From Pseudobutyrivibrio sp. YE44 (GTDB taxonomy: Bacteria > Bacillota > Clostridia > Lachnospirales > Lachnospiraceae), in NCBI RefSeq assembly GCF_900104335.1, contig NZ_FMXT01000001.1:496001-560000 (forward strand): DNA of 64,000 nt. The letters run 5' to 3'. Made by a program: the position numbers and the translations under genes. This document shows positions 8,265 to 17,868 of this stretch, piece after piece; positions within the stretch are counted from its first letter, which is position 1, and every line of letters starts with the position of its first letter. The notes under the pieces are model-generated. The model was given only the letters and a program-made list of their open reading frames with translations, was not told where the DNA came from and made no database searches.

Positions 8265-11015
8265 TTATGCATTAATTAGTTCTTCAAACTCTGAAATTGC
8301 CATGCGAATTTCTCTTGGCTTTGTTCCCATTTCTGGACCTACAACACCAGCTTCTGCCAGCTGATCCATAATACGGGCGGCTCTATTAAAGCCGATTCTG
8401 AAATTTCTTTGCAGATAACCAATAGACCCCTTTTGATTTTCTATGACAAGACGTCCTGCATCCTCAAACAGCGGATCCCTTGAATTATCAGGCTCCCCTG
8501 AGCTTATAGACCCAGAGACGTTCTCAGAGTTTTCAATATGTGTTTCAATTTCCGAATTATAATCAACCGCGTCATTGTTGTTCTTAAGGAACTCAACAAC
8601 AGCGCTTACTTCGTCATCGCTAACAAATGCGCCCTGGACTCGAACAGGGTTAGACAAATATTGTGGAGCATAAAGCATGTCTCCATTTCCAAGTAGGTTT
8701 TCAGCACCGTTCTCATCAATAATTACACGAGAATCTGTACCATTTGAAACCTTAAAGGCAATACGTGAAGGAACATTTGCCTTAATAAGACTTGTAATAA
8801 CATCAACAGTTGGTTTCTGTGTTGCAATTACAAGATGAATTCCCGCTGCTCTAGCTTTCTGTGCAAGACGAACAATGGAATCCTCCACATCCTGCTTTGC
8901 AACCATCATAAGGTCAGCAACCTCATCAAGGATAATTACAATCTGAGGCATCTTTTCACGCTTACCTTCAGGGAAATCCTCAGGCAATAAGTTATTTTCA
9001 ACTTTTTCATTGAAGCCTTCTAGGTTTCGAACATTAGCTTGCTGCATAAGAGCATATCTATCATCCATTTCCTTAACAGCCCAATGTAAGGCTCCTGCTG
9101 CCTTCTTTGGATCTGTTACAACAGGAAGAAGAAGATGCGGAATACCATTGTAAACGGAAAGCTCTACAATCTTAGGATCAACCATTATCATTTTCACATC
9201 GTCTGGTGAAGCGTGATAAAGGATACTCATGATCATTGTATTAACGCATACGGACTTTCCTGAACCAGTAGCACCTGCAATAAGCAAGTGAGGCATCTTT
9301 TCTATATTTCCAACCATTACGGTTCCAGAGATATCCTTACCTACGCAGAAGGAAATTTTTGACTTTGCGCCCTTAAACTCCTTAGAGGAAACAAGTTCCT
9401 TGAAGCTTACCATAGATTTAACCTTATTAGGAATTTCAATTCCTATGGCAGATTTACCAGGGATTGGAGCCTCTATACGAAGATCAGTAACAGCCATATT
9501 AAGCTGTAAATCATTTTGAAGATTTACAACCTTATTTACTCTTGTGCCTTCAGCAATTGCTATCTCAAAACGAGTAACAGAAGGACCAAGTGTAACCTCT
9601 GTAACATTTGCCTTTACACCAAAATTTCCAAGCGTACGCTGGAGAGTATTTGCCTTTTCCGTTAGATATTCTTTAGAATCAGCACCAGTATTTTTAGCAT
9701 CCTTTAATAAATTAAGTGGTGGATACTTATATGGTTTCTTTGGCTTTTTACTATCTGCATCAATAGAAGCCTGCATAGATGCTGAAGACGCCTCTATTTC
9801 ATCAGCAGTAGAAACAGATGCTCTAGCCTTCTTAGGCGAAGCCGATGGGCTAGGTTCTTCAGGAATAGGTGCGCTTGTAACAGGAGCTGCCACCTCTGGT
9901 TCCATAGCTGCTGGTGCAGATGGAGTGTTAATAACAGGTGTCTTAAATACCATCTGATGATCAGCCTGCTCTTCTATAACTTCCGAAATGTCAATCTTTG
10001 GAAGTTCCTCAGAAGGAGTTTCAAAGCTATGTGAACTACGAGACTTTTTATCTGATGATCTAAGTCTATGGCGACTAGTTTTTGTAACTTCCATAGATTT
10101 CTCTTCACCAGATAAATTAAATCTAATCTCATTAATATCATCACTTGGTTCCATAGATTCTGCATAATCTGGAACCAGTGTTGTGTTTGAAGTAACACCA
10201 GAATGCTTTCTGTCTCGGCGATTACCATCAGTTTGCTGAAGCTGATGATACTCTAATTCTTTATCCTGTTGAATTTTATCAATAATAGCCTGTCTCTCAG
10301 GATTATATCTAACCTTATTGGCTTCACGTTCCATTAACTGACGTTCTCTACGCATTCTTCTTCTAGCGTTTGCTCTGTCAGCATGACGTCTTGAGGATTG
10401 TTGTACTCTATCAAAAGCAAATCTTTCGATAATAATAATGGTACAAACAATCATAACTATAACATCGATTAGATACGCACCAAATAAACCAAAGCTATCA
10501 TATATACCAAATACTATTGCGCCTCCAACTAAGCCACCACCAATGTGATGTTCCTTTGCATATGAAAATGCATCTATTGGAAGCAATATATTTTGACCAT
10601 TAATAAACAACTCTACAAAAGTTGTAAGGAAAATAAGCAAAACAAAACCGGCCACAATTTTTGCAACTGCAACCTTATTTCCATAATTTGAAATTATAAA
10701 AAACGCTGAAAAAGCAACCATAAATGGCAGAATATATTGGATTATACCAAATACGCCAAAAAGAAAATCTGCCACAGCATTACCAGCCATTCCACCAATA
10801 CCAAAATTGCTTATGCATAAAAGAATACATGCAGCAATTGATGCCCAAAGCACAATTTCCTTAGAAGAATCCTCAAAAAATGGATCTTCAAATTCTACCT
10901 CTTGTTTTTTACTTCTAGTTGATTTAGCTTTAGTGGAAGTTTTGGTACTTTTACTGCGGGTATTTGACCTGCTATTTGAGTTTTTTCTAGAATTATTCTT
11001 CCCTTTTGTTGCCAA
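8265..11015 (-). CDS. ftsK: DNA translocase FtsK/SpoIIIE
   Basis: Septum-associated DNA pump that moves chromosomal DNA during division or sporulation. With the chosen start it has about 916 residues. It has a Lys/Ser-rich N-terminus, four membrane segments (about 40-210), a long Pro/Ala/Ser linker, the RecA-like motor with Walker [14 protein letters not shown] near 580 and Walker [14 protein letters not shown] near 695, and a C-terminal winged-helix gamma domain that reads KOPS-type sites ([23 protein letters not shown]). The longest frame starts at a TTG at 11036 without a site. The TTG at 11015 has GAGG 7 nt upstream and gives MATKGK, so it is preferred. Confidence 0.93.
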   Translation of the reverse strand: MATKGKNNSRKNSNSRSNTRSKSTKTSTKAKSTRSKKQEVEFEDPFFEDSSKEIVLWASIAACILLCISNFGIGGMAGNAVADFLFGVFGIIQYILPFMVAFSAFFIISNYGNKVAVAKIVAGFVLLIFLTTFVELFINGQNILLPIDAFSYAKEHHIGGGLVGGAIVFGIYDSFGLFGAYLIDVIVMIVCTIIIIERFAFDRVQQSSRRHADRANARRRMRRERQLMEREANKVRYNPERQAIIDKIQQDKELEYHQLQQTDGNRRDRKHSGVTSNTTLVPDYAESMEPSDDINEIRFNLSGEEKSMEVTKTSRHRLRSSDKKSRSSHSFETPSEELPKIDISEVIEEQADHQMVFKTPVINTPSAPAAMEPEVAAPVTSAPIPEEPSPSASPKKARASVSTADEIEASSASMQASIDADSKKPKKPYKYPPLNLLKDAKNTGADSKEYLTEKANTLQRTLGNFGVKANVTEVTLGPSVTRFEIAIAEGTRVNKVVNLQNDLQLNMAVTDLRIEAPIPGKSAIGIEIPNKVKSMVSFKELVSSKEFKGAKSKISFCVGKDISGTVMVGNIEKMPHLLIAGATGSGKSVCVNTMIMSILYHASPDDVKMIMVDPKIVELSVYNGIPHLLLPVVTDPKKAAGALHWAVKEMDDRYALMQQANVRNLEGFNEKVENNLLPEDFPEGKREKMPQIVIILDEVADLMMVAKQDVEDSIVRLAQKARAAGIHLVIATQKPTVDVITSLIKANVPSRIAFKVSNGTDSRVIIDENGAENLLGNGDMLYAPQYLSNPVRVQGAFVSDDEVSAVVEFLKNNNDAVDYNSEIETHIENSENVSGSISSGEPDNSRDPLFEDAGRLVIENQKGSIGYLQRNFRIGFNRAARIMDQLAEAGVVGPEMGTKPREIRMAISEFEELINA

Positions 11016-11048
11016 ATTTAAAACCTCATTACACAATAATTATCATCA

Positions 11049-11078
11049 AAAAGAGAATAGAATTAACTATTCTCTTTT
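11049..11078 (-). terminator. Hairpin between glgA and ftsK
   Basis: A 12-bp perfect stem AAAAGAGAATAG/CTATTCTCTTTT with a 6-nt loop. On the minus strand the T-rich 3' arm gives only a short U tract and ftsK begins 33 bp later, so read-through into ftsK is possible. Confidence 0.65.
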
Positions 11079-11093
11079 CTAGCATTATATTTA

Positions 11094-12542
11094 TTAACCT
11101 ATCAAATAGTTATAAATATTTTCGTATTTTTCTTTTTGTACAGCCCAAGAATAGTTCTTGTTCATGCCACGCTCAATCATCTTATTCCACTGAGCTTTTT
11201 TCTCAAAATAGATATACTTACTGTAATTGACTGTATTGAGAAGCTCATCTCCATTGTAGTTTGCAAAAGAGAAACCATCTCCAGTCTTAATATACTCATT
11301 ATAAGCCTCTACAGTGTCCTTAAGACCACCTGTTTCACGAACGATAGGCACAGTACCATATCTAAATGAAATAAGCTGTGTTAAACCACATGGTTCGAAT
11401 CTTGAAGGCATTAAGAAGGCATCTGCTGCCGCATAAAGTCTGTGAGCCATGGCATCATCATAACTAATGTTTGCAGAAATCTTCTCAGGATACTTCCATG
11501 CATAATGTCTAAACATGTTTTCGTATTTAGATTCACCAGTACCAATAACTACAAGCTGTGTAAAATCGTCTACGATACCTTCAATACAATAATTAATCAA
11601 ATCAAGACCTTTTTGATCAGTAAGTCTTGATATAAGACCAATCATATACTTCTTAGGATCAACTTCTAAACCAAGCTCCTGCTGTAATTTAGTCTTGTTA
11701 ATCTTTTTGTTCTTTCTAAAGTTAGAAATGTCGAAATTCTTATAGATTTTCGAATCGGTAGCTGGATTGTATACAGCATTATCTATACCGTTAACAATAC
11801 CCTGCATATCATAATGACGAGCTCGAAGTAAACCGTCTAAGCCCTCACCGTAATATGGAGTCTGAATCTCATCACAGTAGTTAGATGAAACTGTTGTAAT
11901 GTAGTCAGCATAAACTAAGCCGCCCTTAAGCATATTTCCACATTTCTTGTATTCAAGCTTGTCAGGAGTGAATAAATCTACTGGCAAACCAGAAATACCT
12001 GAAACTGTCTTTGTGTCCCACATACCCTGGAACTTAAGGTTATGGATAGTCATAACAGACTTCATGCCCCAGAAGAACTGGTCTCCCTGAAAATCAGTCT
12101 TAAGATATACAGGAATGAAACCTGTCTGCCAATCATGGCAGTGAATAAGATTTGGCTGAAAACCAATAAGTGGTAACATTGAAAGAACAGCCTTGTCAAA
12201 GAAAATAAACTTTTCTAAGTCCCATCTATCCTCTGAATAAGGATAAAAACAATCAAAATAGTCATGATTGTCTATAAAGTAAAAAGTAACACCATCTAAT
12301 TCATACTCAAAAACACCAACATATTTTGTGCCCACAAGTGGCCCCATATTCATCTGAAAGCTAGTAAGGTATTTGAAATCCTTTTTATACTTTTCAGGAA
12401 TGAATGTGTAATATGGCAAAACCACTCTAACATCAAAATAGTCCTTACAAAATTCCTTTGGTAATGCACCAACTACGTCAGCCAAACCTCCAGTTTTTAC
12501 AAATGGTACACACTCGCTTGAAGCGAATAAAATTTTGTTCAT
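11094..12542 (-). CDS. glgA: Glycogen synthase (ADP-glucose type)
   Basis: GT5-family glycosyltransferase that extends alpha-1,4-glucan chains from ADP-glucose. The 482 residues match bacterial GlgA. It has the N-terminal ADP-glucose-binding motif KTGGLADVVGALP at residues 16-28, DWQTGFIPVYL at about 143 and the C-terminal catalytic segment SRFEPCGLTQL at about 381. No glgC, glgB or glgP is adjacent, so it is an isolated glycogen gene between yebC and ftsK. Starch synthase activity is the same family chemistry and cannot be separated by sequence. Confidence 0.95.
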   Translation of the reverse strand: MNKILFASSECVPFVKTGGLADVVGALPKEFCKDYFDVRVVLPYYTFIPEKYKKDFKYLTSFQMNMGPLVGTKYVGVFEYELDGVTFYFIDNHDYFDCFYPYSEDRWDLEKFIFFDKAVLSMLPLIGFQPNLIHCHDWQTGFIPVYLKTDFQGDQFFWGMKSVMTIHNLKFQGMWDTKTVSGISGLPVDLFTPDKLEYKKCGNMLKGGLVYADYITTVSSNYCDEIQTPYYGEGLDGLLRARHYDMQGIVNGIDNAVYNPATDSKIYKNFDISNFRKNKKINKTKLQQELGLEVDPKKYMIGLISRLTDQKGLDLINYCIEGIVDDFTQLVVIGTGESKYENMFRHYAWKYPEKISANISYDDAMAHRLYAAADAFLMPSRFEPCGLTQLISFRYGTVPIVRETGGLKDTVEAYNEYIKTGDGFSFANYNGDELLNTVNYSKYIYFEKKAQWNKMIERGMNKNYSWAVQKEKYENIYNYLIG

Positions 12543-12599
12543 TGTATTATCTTCCCCTTAAAATTTTTTATAACCCTTCCGCTGAACGGGACAAATCAA

Positions 12600-13328
12600 T
12601 TACTCGTCCCAGTTATGGTAAACGTTTTGAACGTCATCATCTTCATCAAGAAGATCAAGAATCTTGTTGATCTTGTAGAGATCCTGCTCATCTGAAAGCT
12701 CTACATAAGTCTGAGGAATCATTGTAACCTCAGCATCTGCCATAGGAATGTTCTCAGCCTCAAGAGCTTCTCTTACTGCAGAGAAATCCTCTGGTGTTGT
12801 GTAGATTTCGAAGCAATCCTCTTCCTCAGAGAAATCTTCAGCACCTGCATCAAGAGCAACCATCATCAAATCATCTGCATCCATAGAGCACTCTTCTTTA
12901 GATACAATAATCTGTCCACGGTTATCAAACATAAATGATACACAACCAGGTGTACCGATGCTTCCGCCACCCTTTGTAAATGCGTTACGAACATTGGCAG
13001 CTGTACGGTTACGATTATCTGTAAGACAATCTACGATAATTGCAGTACCGTTAGGACCATATCCTTCGTATGTAACTGACTCGTAGTTAACAGCGTCAGC
13101 ATTACCAGCAGCCTTCTTAATACCACTTTCGATTGTAGCGTTAGGCACGTTGTTTGCCTTTGCCTTTGCAATTACATCACGAAGCTTTGAATTATTATTA
13201 GGGTCTGGACCGCCTTCCTTAACTGCTACAGCAATCTCTCGACCAATTATTGTAAAAATCTTTCCCTTTGCAGCATCATTCTTCTCTTTTTTGTGCTTAA
13301 TATTAGCAAATTTTGAATGTCCTGACAT
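12600..13328 (-). CDS. yebC: YebC/PmpR-family protein
   Basis: Cytosolic 242-residue protein starting [19 protein letters not shown], the diagnostic N-terminus of the YebC/TACO1 family. Members have been described as transcriptional regulators and, more recently, as factors that help ribosomes through difficult sequences such as polyproline. Which applies here cannot be read from the sequence. It has its own ribosome site and lies between the CBS-domain gene and glgA with short gaps on either side. Confidence 0.95.
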   Translation of the reverse strand: MSGHSKFANIKHKKEKNDAAKGKIFTIIGREIAVAVKEGGPDPNNNSKLRDVIAKAKANNVPNATIESGIKKAAGNADAVNYESVTYEGYGPNGTAIIVDCLTDNRNRTAANVRNAFTKGGGSIGTPGCVSFMFDNRGQIIVSKEECSMDADDLMMVALDAGAEDFSEEEDCFEIYTTPEDFSAVREALEAENIPMADAEVTMIPQTYVELSDEQDLYKINKILDLLDEDDDVQNVYHNWDE

Positions 13329-13389
13329 ATAATTATTTACCTCTTTTCTTCAATCTAAATCTCAAAAAATTATATCAAAAACGAAGTTC

Positions 13390-14274
13390 TTATTCAACGT
13401 GGCTTTTCCTACGAACAAATACTTCACCAATAACCTTTTCTGAGACATTTTTTACATAAAATATAAAATTGTCGTCTTCCAGTTTGAAAGCAGACCCATC
13501 CTCAGGAATTTTTCCAAGTAAGGATATTAAATAGCCGTTTAAGGTTTCATAATCCTCAGACAGCTTCATATTAAGGATTTCCTCCACCTCTTCCAAAGTG
13601 GTGCTTCCATCCATAATGAAGGTATCTTCCGTTCTAACCTCTATTGAGGCTTCCTCTTCATCATGTTCATCCTCTATATTTCCTACAATCTCCTCTAAAA
13701 TATCCTCTAGAGATAATATACCAGAAACCTGTCCATACTCATCCATTACGATTACCATATGGCGCTTCTTTGATTGCATTTTGGCAAAAAGAGTATTTAT
13801 CCCATGGGTTTCGGGAACAAACTCAGCCACAGACATAAGATCCTGTAAGTCTAAAATCCTTAAATTATCAATATCCTTATCATAGTAAGTAAGAATATCC
13901 TTAATGTGTATGATACCGATAATATTATCCAAATCCTCTAGATAAACAGGATAACGACTCATATTGTTCTCATTAATAAAGGATATAGCCTCTCTAAGAG
14001 TCATATTGCCATCAATTGCAACGATATTCTTCCTGTGAGTCATAATATCTTTAACATCTGTATCTGAAAATTCAAAAATATTTTGAATCATTGCAGCCTC
14101 AGACGCCAATATATTACCATCTTCATGACCTTCATTTACAAGAGAAATTACGTCTTCCTCGGTAACATTCTCCTGTTTAGACTTTCTGTAAAGAATAATG
14201 ATTGCAATAAGCTCAACGATAGCAATACAGCAAAGAAGAATAATTAAAATATAGGGATTCGACCCGTCGTCCAT
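13390..14274 (-). CDS. Hemolysin C/CorC-like CBS-domain protein
   Basis: 294-residue protein with one N-terminal membrane segment (residues 8-28), then a CBS pair (about 75-200: VKDIMTHRKNIVAIDG, MSRYPVYLEDLDNIIGIIHIKDIL, HMVIVMDEYGQVSGILSLEDILEEIVGNIEDEHD) and a C-terminal CorC/HlyC transporter-associated domain (about 212-290). The architecture is that of the short TlyC/CorC-like proteins. Full-length relatives carry a multi-helix DUF21 domain, replaced here by one anchor. The family is linked to divalent cation transport and membrane integrity; the true hemolysin label is historical. It has its own ribosome site; the terminator just upstream at 14340-14365 closes the rex pair. Confidence 0.85.
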   Translation of the reverse strand: MDDGSNPYILIILLCCIAIVELIAIIILYRKSKQENVTEEDVISLVNEGHEDGNILASEAAMIQNIFEFSDTDVKDIMTHRKNIVAIDGNMTLREAISFINENNMSRYPVYLEDLDNIIGIIHIKDILTYYDKDIDNLRILDLQDLMSVAEFVPETHGINTLFAKMQSKKRHMVIVMDEYGQVSGILSLEDILEEIVGNIEDEHDEEEASIEVRTEDTFIMDGSTTLEEVEEILNMKLSEDYETLNGYLISLLGKIPEDGSAFKLEDDNFIFYVKNVSEKVIGEVFVRRKSHVE

Positions 14275-14339
14275 TAATAGCTCCTTTCCAAATGAAAATT
14301 ATTATTAACAACATTATTTTACCATATGTAACAAAAAAA

Positions 14340-14365
14340 GACTAAGTATTATAAAATACTTAGTC
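14340..14365 (-). terminator. Intrinsic terminator of the rex operon
   Basis: An 11-bp perfect stem GACTAAGTATT/AATACTTAGTC with a 4-nt loop, followed on the minus strand by TTTTTTT. The stem overlaps the stop codon of the coiled-coil gene. Confidence 0.93.
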
Positions 14366-15103
14366 CTCATTAGAGTCATTATTGTCGTCGGATCCTTTAG
14401 ATTCCTTGGAAACTGCATCCAAATCAACATCTTCTAATTCTATGTTAGACAAATCAGCACCATTTTCACCATTGGAACCTTCTGGAGCTTCAGCTCTATC
14501 ATCAGCAATTCCAATATAAAAATCACCATTTTGCATATCAAAAAGATTTAATACTTCCATGCCAAAAACATCGTGCATATAAGAATAAATCTCTTTATTG
14601 TTAATTTCTCTATTATGCTTTCTAATAACATTCTTTTTTAACTGGATTCTAACATCTTTAATCCAATTAGTAATTTCCTCAGCTTCATTGGAGTTTGTAC
14701 GAAGCTTATCATAACAATAGTCCATGGTGGCCATCATAAGCTCTTTATTAACTTCGCTTGTTTGAGCAGGTAAATCCTTTTGCTCGTCCTCTGCTGCCGC
14801 AATACGCTCCTTACATTCTTCCAACAAACGTTTGTCATCATCAAGCTTTTTTGACACAAGATCAGATGTGCCCTCCATATTGGACATAACAGAGGCCATA
14901 AGATTTTCTTTAACTTTTTTAAGATCTTTGAGCTCTTTTTTTAGCTCAGCTTCTCTTTTGAGGAGCTCATTTTCCTTTGCTTCAAGCTCTTTAACATCAT
15001 CAGGCTTTCCACCTAAAGCAAAAAGTCGGTGCCATTTTTGATCTAAAATAAGCATAGGTATTTTTATTTTAGAAATAGCACTTTGAAAATCATGATCTGA
15101 CAT
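14360..15103 (-). CDS. Coiled-coil protein of unknown function, linked to rex
   Basis: 247 residues, no recognised family. Residues 35-70 (KELEAKENELLKREAELKKEL) and 85-120 are heptad-rich and strongly charged, indicating coiled coils. A mixed helical region follows (about 125-190, with YCYDKLRTNSNEAEEITNWIKDVR), then a short segment ending in FDMQNGDFYIGIADD and an acidic, low-complexity tail rich in Asp, Glu and Asn. There is no signal peptide or membrane segment, so it is probably cytosolic. It starts 10 bp after rex and ends in a strong terminator, so it should be made whenever rex is. Function unknown. Confidence 0.8.
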   Translation of the reverse strand: MSDHDFQSAISKIKIPMLILDQKWHRLFALGGKPDDVKELEAKENELLKREAELKKELKDLKKVKENLMASVMSNMEGTSDLVSKKLDDDKRLLEECKERIAAAEDEQKDLPAQTSEVNKELMMATMDYCYDKLRTNSNEAEEITNWIKDVRIQLKKNVIRKHNREINNKEIYSYMHDVFGMEVLNLFDMQNGDFYIGIADDRAEAPEGSNGENGADLSNIELEDVDLDAVSKESKGSDDNNDSNED

Positions 15104-15113
15104 AAAATACCAC

Positions 15114-15743
15114 CTACTTTTTATGCTGAGTAATATTATATGACAACTGCATCAAACTATCTGAAAGATGTACATTTTCGATAACTACATCTGGAATATC
15201 ATCCAAATCAACATGAGCAAAATTCCAAATAGCATGAACCCCTAAAGAAACAAGCTTTAAGGCTGTAGATTTTGCGTTAGCCTTTGGCAAGGTAAGTGCT
15301 GCAATCTCTACATCATTATTTTTAACGAAATCTGGCAGTTCGTCAAGCATTTGAATCGGAAGATCTCTAACCATCTTGCCTTTAAGCTCAGGATTGGTAT
15401 CAAACAAACCAATGATCTTGAAACCAACTCGTTCAAATTTAACGTATCCAGCAATAGCTTGACCTAAGTTACCAGCGCCAATAACAATAACATTGTGAGT
15501 TTCATTTACTCCAAGGATATTGCCAATTTCATCGTGAAGATATGCCACATTATATCCATAACCCTGCTGACCAAAGCCACCAAAATTATTTAAATCCTGT
15601 CTAATTTGGGATGCAGTAACATGCATTCTTTTGCTTAAATCATTAGAAGAAATGCGTTCAACTCCATCATCAAGAAGCTCTCCTAAGTATCTATAATATC
15701 TAGGAAGTCTTCTAATTACTGCCTGCGAAATTTGTTTGTCCAA
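15114..15743 (-). CDS. rex: Redox-sensing transcriptional repressor Rex
   Basis: NADH/NAD+-responsive repressor of fermentation genes. At 209 residues it has the family length. An N-terminal winged helix (about 1-80: VIRRLPRYYRYLGEL, SKRMHVTASQIRQDLNNFGGFGQQGYGY) is followed by a Rossmann domain with GAGNLGQAIAGY at about 91-102. The start is TTG, fixed by a perfect AGGAGG 8 nt upstream. A Rex operator overlaps its promoter, so autoregulation is expected. It shares a transcript with the downstream coiled-coil gene. Confidence 0.97.
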   Translation of the reverse strand: MDKQISQAVIRRLPRYYRYLGELLDDGVERISSNDLSKRMHVTASQIRQDLNNFGGFGQQGYGYNVAYLHDEIGNILGVNETHNVIVIGAGNLGQAIAGYVKFERVGFKIIGLFDTNPELKGKMVRDLPIQMLDELPDFVKNNDVEIAALTLPKANAKSTALKLVSLGVHAIWNFAHVDLDDIPDVVIENVHLSDSLMQLSYNITQHKK

Positions 15744-15812
15744 AATGTACGCCTCCTAAATTTACGGTTCTTATAAGCTGTTAAAAAGCCCACAAAAAAT
15801 CCAACTAAAATA

Positions 15813-15841
15813 ATTATAGATTTAGGCTATAACTTTGTCAA
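15813..15841 (-). promoter_or_regulatory. Consensus promoter of rex
   Basis: On the minus strand a perfect TTGACA (15836-15841), 17-bp spacer and perfect TATAAT (15813-15818), about 70 bp upstream of the rex TTG start. Confidence 0.92.
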
Positions 15842-15868
15842 CAAATTAACAATTTCGTTATAGCCTAA
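15822..15868. repeat. 12-bp inverted repeat enclosing the Rex operator
   Basis: Perfect arms TTAGGCTATAAC (15822-15833) and GTTATAGCCTAA (15857-15868) flank the operator symmetrically. The left arm lies inside the promoter spacer. There is no U tract, so a simple terminator for the upstream ABC-F gene is unlikely. Confidence 0.8.
15835..15852. promoter_or_regulatory. Rex operator (ROP)
   Basis: TTGTCAACAAATTAACAA fits the Rex consensus TTGTkAA-N4-TTmACAA with one arm mismatch. It overlaps the -35 hexamer, which is ideal for NADH-relieved repression. Confidence 0.88.
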
Positions 15869-15882
15869 TTAGAAGTCTTAAA

Positions 15883-17796
15883 CTAAAGAGAGCTACTAAC
15901 CTCTTCCCATTCCTGATATAGCTCTTCTAGTCTATCATTTATTTTGTTTTGTTCAGCCGTAAGCTCGTTTAACTTAGCTGAGTTTGTCATGTTTTCTGGC
16001 TTTACAAACTCCTCATCAATAGCAGCCTTTTTTGCTTCAAGTTTTTCAATTTCAGCTTCGATTTTATCTATGCGATTTTGAAGCTTTCTTTTTTCTGCTT
16101 CGATTCGCTTCTGTTCTTTAAAATCAAGCTTTGCAGCTGTTTCGGCTGATGTATTTGTAGATGAATTTGAAATATCACCTAGCCCATAAAGCTGCTCTTT
16201 TTTAGCAATGTAATCATCGTAATTTCCAAGATACTTCGTAAGCCCACCATCTGATAATTCAAGGATAGTGTTAGCAGTTTTATTAACAAAATATCTGTCA
16301 TGACTTACATAAAGTAAGGTTCCATCATACTCATTCAAAGCCTCTTCAAGCATCTGCTTTGAATCCATATCTAAGTGGTTTGTAGGCTCATCCAAAATAA
16401 GCAAATTAGATTTTGAAAGCATAAGCTTAGCCAAAGAAACTCTTCCTCTTTCGCCACCGGATAAATCGCTAATACGTTTAAAAACATCATCCTCAGTAAA
16501 CATAAAAGCTGCTAATGTATTTCTTACCTTTGTTTCTGTAAGAAATGGATAGGCATCATGCAGCTCACTAAAAACAGTGTTGGTTTCGGTGAGTCCCTGC
16601 TGTTCCTGATCATAATAACCAACAGTTACATTTGCACCGAATTTAATTTCACCAGTTTCGAAGTCAGTAAGACCATTGATGCATTTAAGGATGGTTGTTT
16701 TACCTGTACCATTATCACCTAGAATGGCTATTCTATCCCCCTTATGAACCTTAAAGGATAAATCCGTGAAAATATTTTTATCTTCATACGATTTGGTTAC
16801 ATGGGAGAAATCCAGTACATCCTTACCGCTTTCCTTTTCTATTTCAAGAGTAAGACGCATTTTTGGAGCCTCCTTGTCAGGAGCATCCATAACTTCCATC
16901 TTATCAAGAAGCTTTTTTCGGCTTTCGGCTCTCTTTATAGATTTTTCTCTATTATATGATTGTAGTTTTTCAATTACTGCTTTCTGATGCTCGATTTCCT
17001 TCTGCTGCTTTTCATAAGCATTGGTATAGGAAATCTGTGCAATTTCCTTCTGCGTTACAAATGCAGAATAATTACCAGTATACACGCTAGTTCTTCCATA
17101 GGATAAATCCACAACATGATCTGCTATTTTATCAAGGAAATATCTATCATGAGCAACAATTACAACCGCCCCCTTATAAGAAGAAAGATATCCTTCAAGC
17201 CACATGATTGACTTTAAATCCAAGTGGTTAATAGGCTCATCCAAAAGAAGTAAATCAGGAGTTGAAGCCAAAAGTCTACCAAGACTAACTCTTGTTTTTT
17301 GACCTCCAGAAAGCTCCTTCATGCTTTTTTCGAAATCTTCCTGCTCAAAACCCAATCCTTTAAGAATACCTACAGCTTCTGAACGAAATGTATAGCCGCC
17401 CTGCAAATCAAATTGATGCTGAAGCTTATGGTAATTATCCATAAAACTTGTCATTTCAGAAGGATCAAGGGAGCTCATTTGCATTTCCATTTCAGAAAGC
17501 TTCTTTTCCATGGAAAGCAAATCTTCTCTGGCACCAAGAACTGTATCAAGGATATTACTACCAAATGCATCTTCTTGATACTGAGCCAAATATCCCATTG
17601 TAGCATCCTTCTTTAAGGTGACTTCTCCATCATCAGCAGGTAATTCACCAATTATTATCTTAAGAAGTGTAGACTTGCCAGTTCCGTTATTGCCAACAAT
17701 AGCAACCTTAGAGCCTTCATCTACTGTAAATGTAGCATCTTTAATTATACTATCCTCGCCAAAGGATTTATAAATATGAGAAACGTTTAATAACAT
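15883..17796 (-). CDS. ABC-F family ATPase (ribosome-associated)
   Basis: 637-residue soluble tandem ABC ATPase with no membrane domain. ABC1 has Walker A GNNGTGKST (about 36), signature LSGGQKTRVSLGRLL and Walker B LLLLDEPINHLD. ABC2 has GDNGTGKTT (about 358), LSGGERGRVSLAKLML and LLILDEPTNHLD. The inter-domain linker (about 240-310) and a C-terminal coiled coil (about 555-635, KRKLQNRIDKIEAEIEKLEAKK) give a Uup/YdiF-like layout. ABC-F proteins act on ribosomes as translation factors, and some members give antibiotic resistance. Nothing here specifically indicates resistance. The gene is separated from pnp by a terminator. Confidence 0.93.
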   Translation of the reverse strand: MLLNVSHIYKSFGEDSIIKDATFTVDEGSKVAIVGNNGTGKSTLLKIIIGELPADDGEVTLKKDATMGYLAQYQEDAFGSNILDTVLGAREDLLSMEKKLSEMEMQMSSLDPSEMTSFMDNYHKLQHQFDLQGGYTFRSEAVGILKGLGFEQEDFEKSMKELSGGQKTRVSLGRLLASTPDLLLLDEPINHLDLKSIMWLEGYLSSYKGAVVIVAHDRYFLDKIADHVVDLSYGRTSVYTGNYSAFVTQKEIAQISYTNAYEKQQKEIEHQKAVIEKLQSYNREKSIKRAESRKKLLDKMEVMDAPDKEAPKMRLTLEIEKESGKDVLDFSHVTKSYEDKNIFTDLSFKVHKGDRIAILGDNGTGKTTILKCINGLTDFETGEIKFGANVTVGYYDQEQQGLTETNTVFSELHDAYPFLTETKVRNTLAAFMFTEDDVFKRISDLSGGERGRVSLAKLMLSKSNLLILDEPTNHLDMDSKQMLEEALNEYDGTLLYVSHDRYFVNKTANTILELSDGGLTKYLGNYDDYIAKKEQLYGLGDISNSSTNTSAETAAKLDFKEQKRIEAEKRKLQNRIDKIEAEIEKLEAKKAAIDEEFVKPENMTNSAKLNELTAEQNKINDRLEELYQEWEEVSSSL

Positions 17797-17811
17797 AGTC
17801 TTTCCTTAAAA

Positions 17812-17840
17812 AATGCGCCTGACAAAACGCCAGGCGCATT
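17812..17840 (-). terminator. Intrinsic terminator of pnp
   Basis: A 10-bp GC-rich stem AATGCGCCTG/CAGGCGCATT with a 9-nt loop, followed by TTTT on the minus strand, 29 bp after the pnp stop. Confidence 0.93.
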
Positions 17841-17868
17841 AAAAATCTAGTTAATATTTCAGTTTGTT

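Noticed and set aside
9544-9957. Plus-strand ORF of 137 codons inside ftsK
   Set aside because: A shadow of the Ala/Ser/Pro linker of FtsK; low complexity and no start signal.
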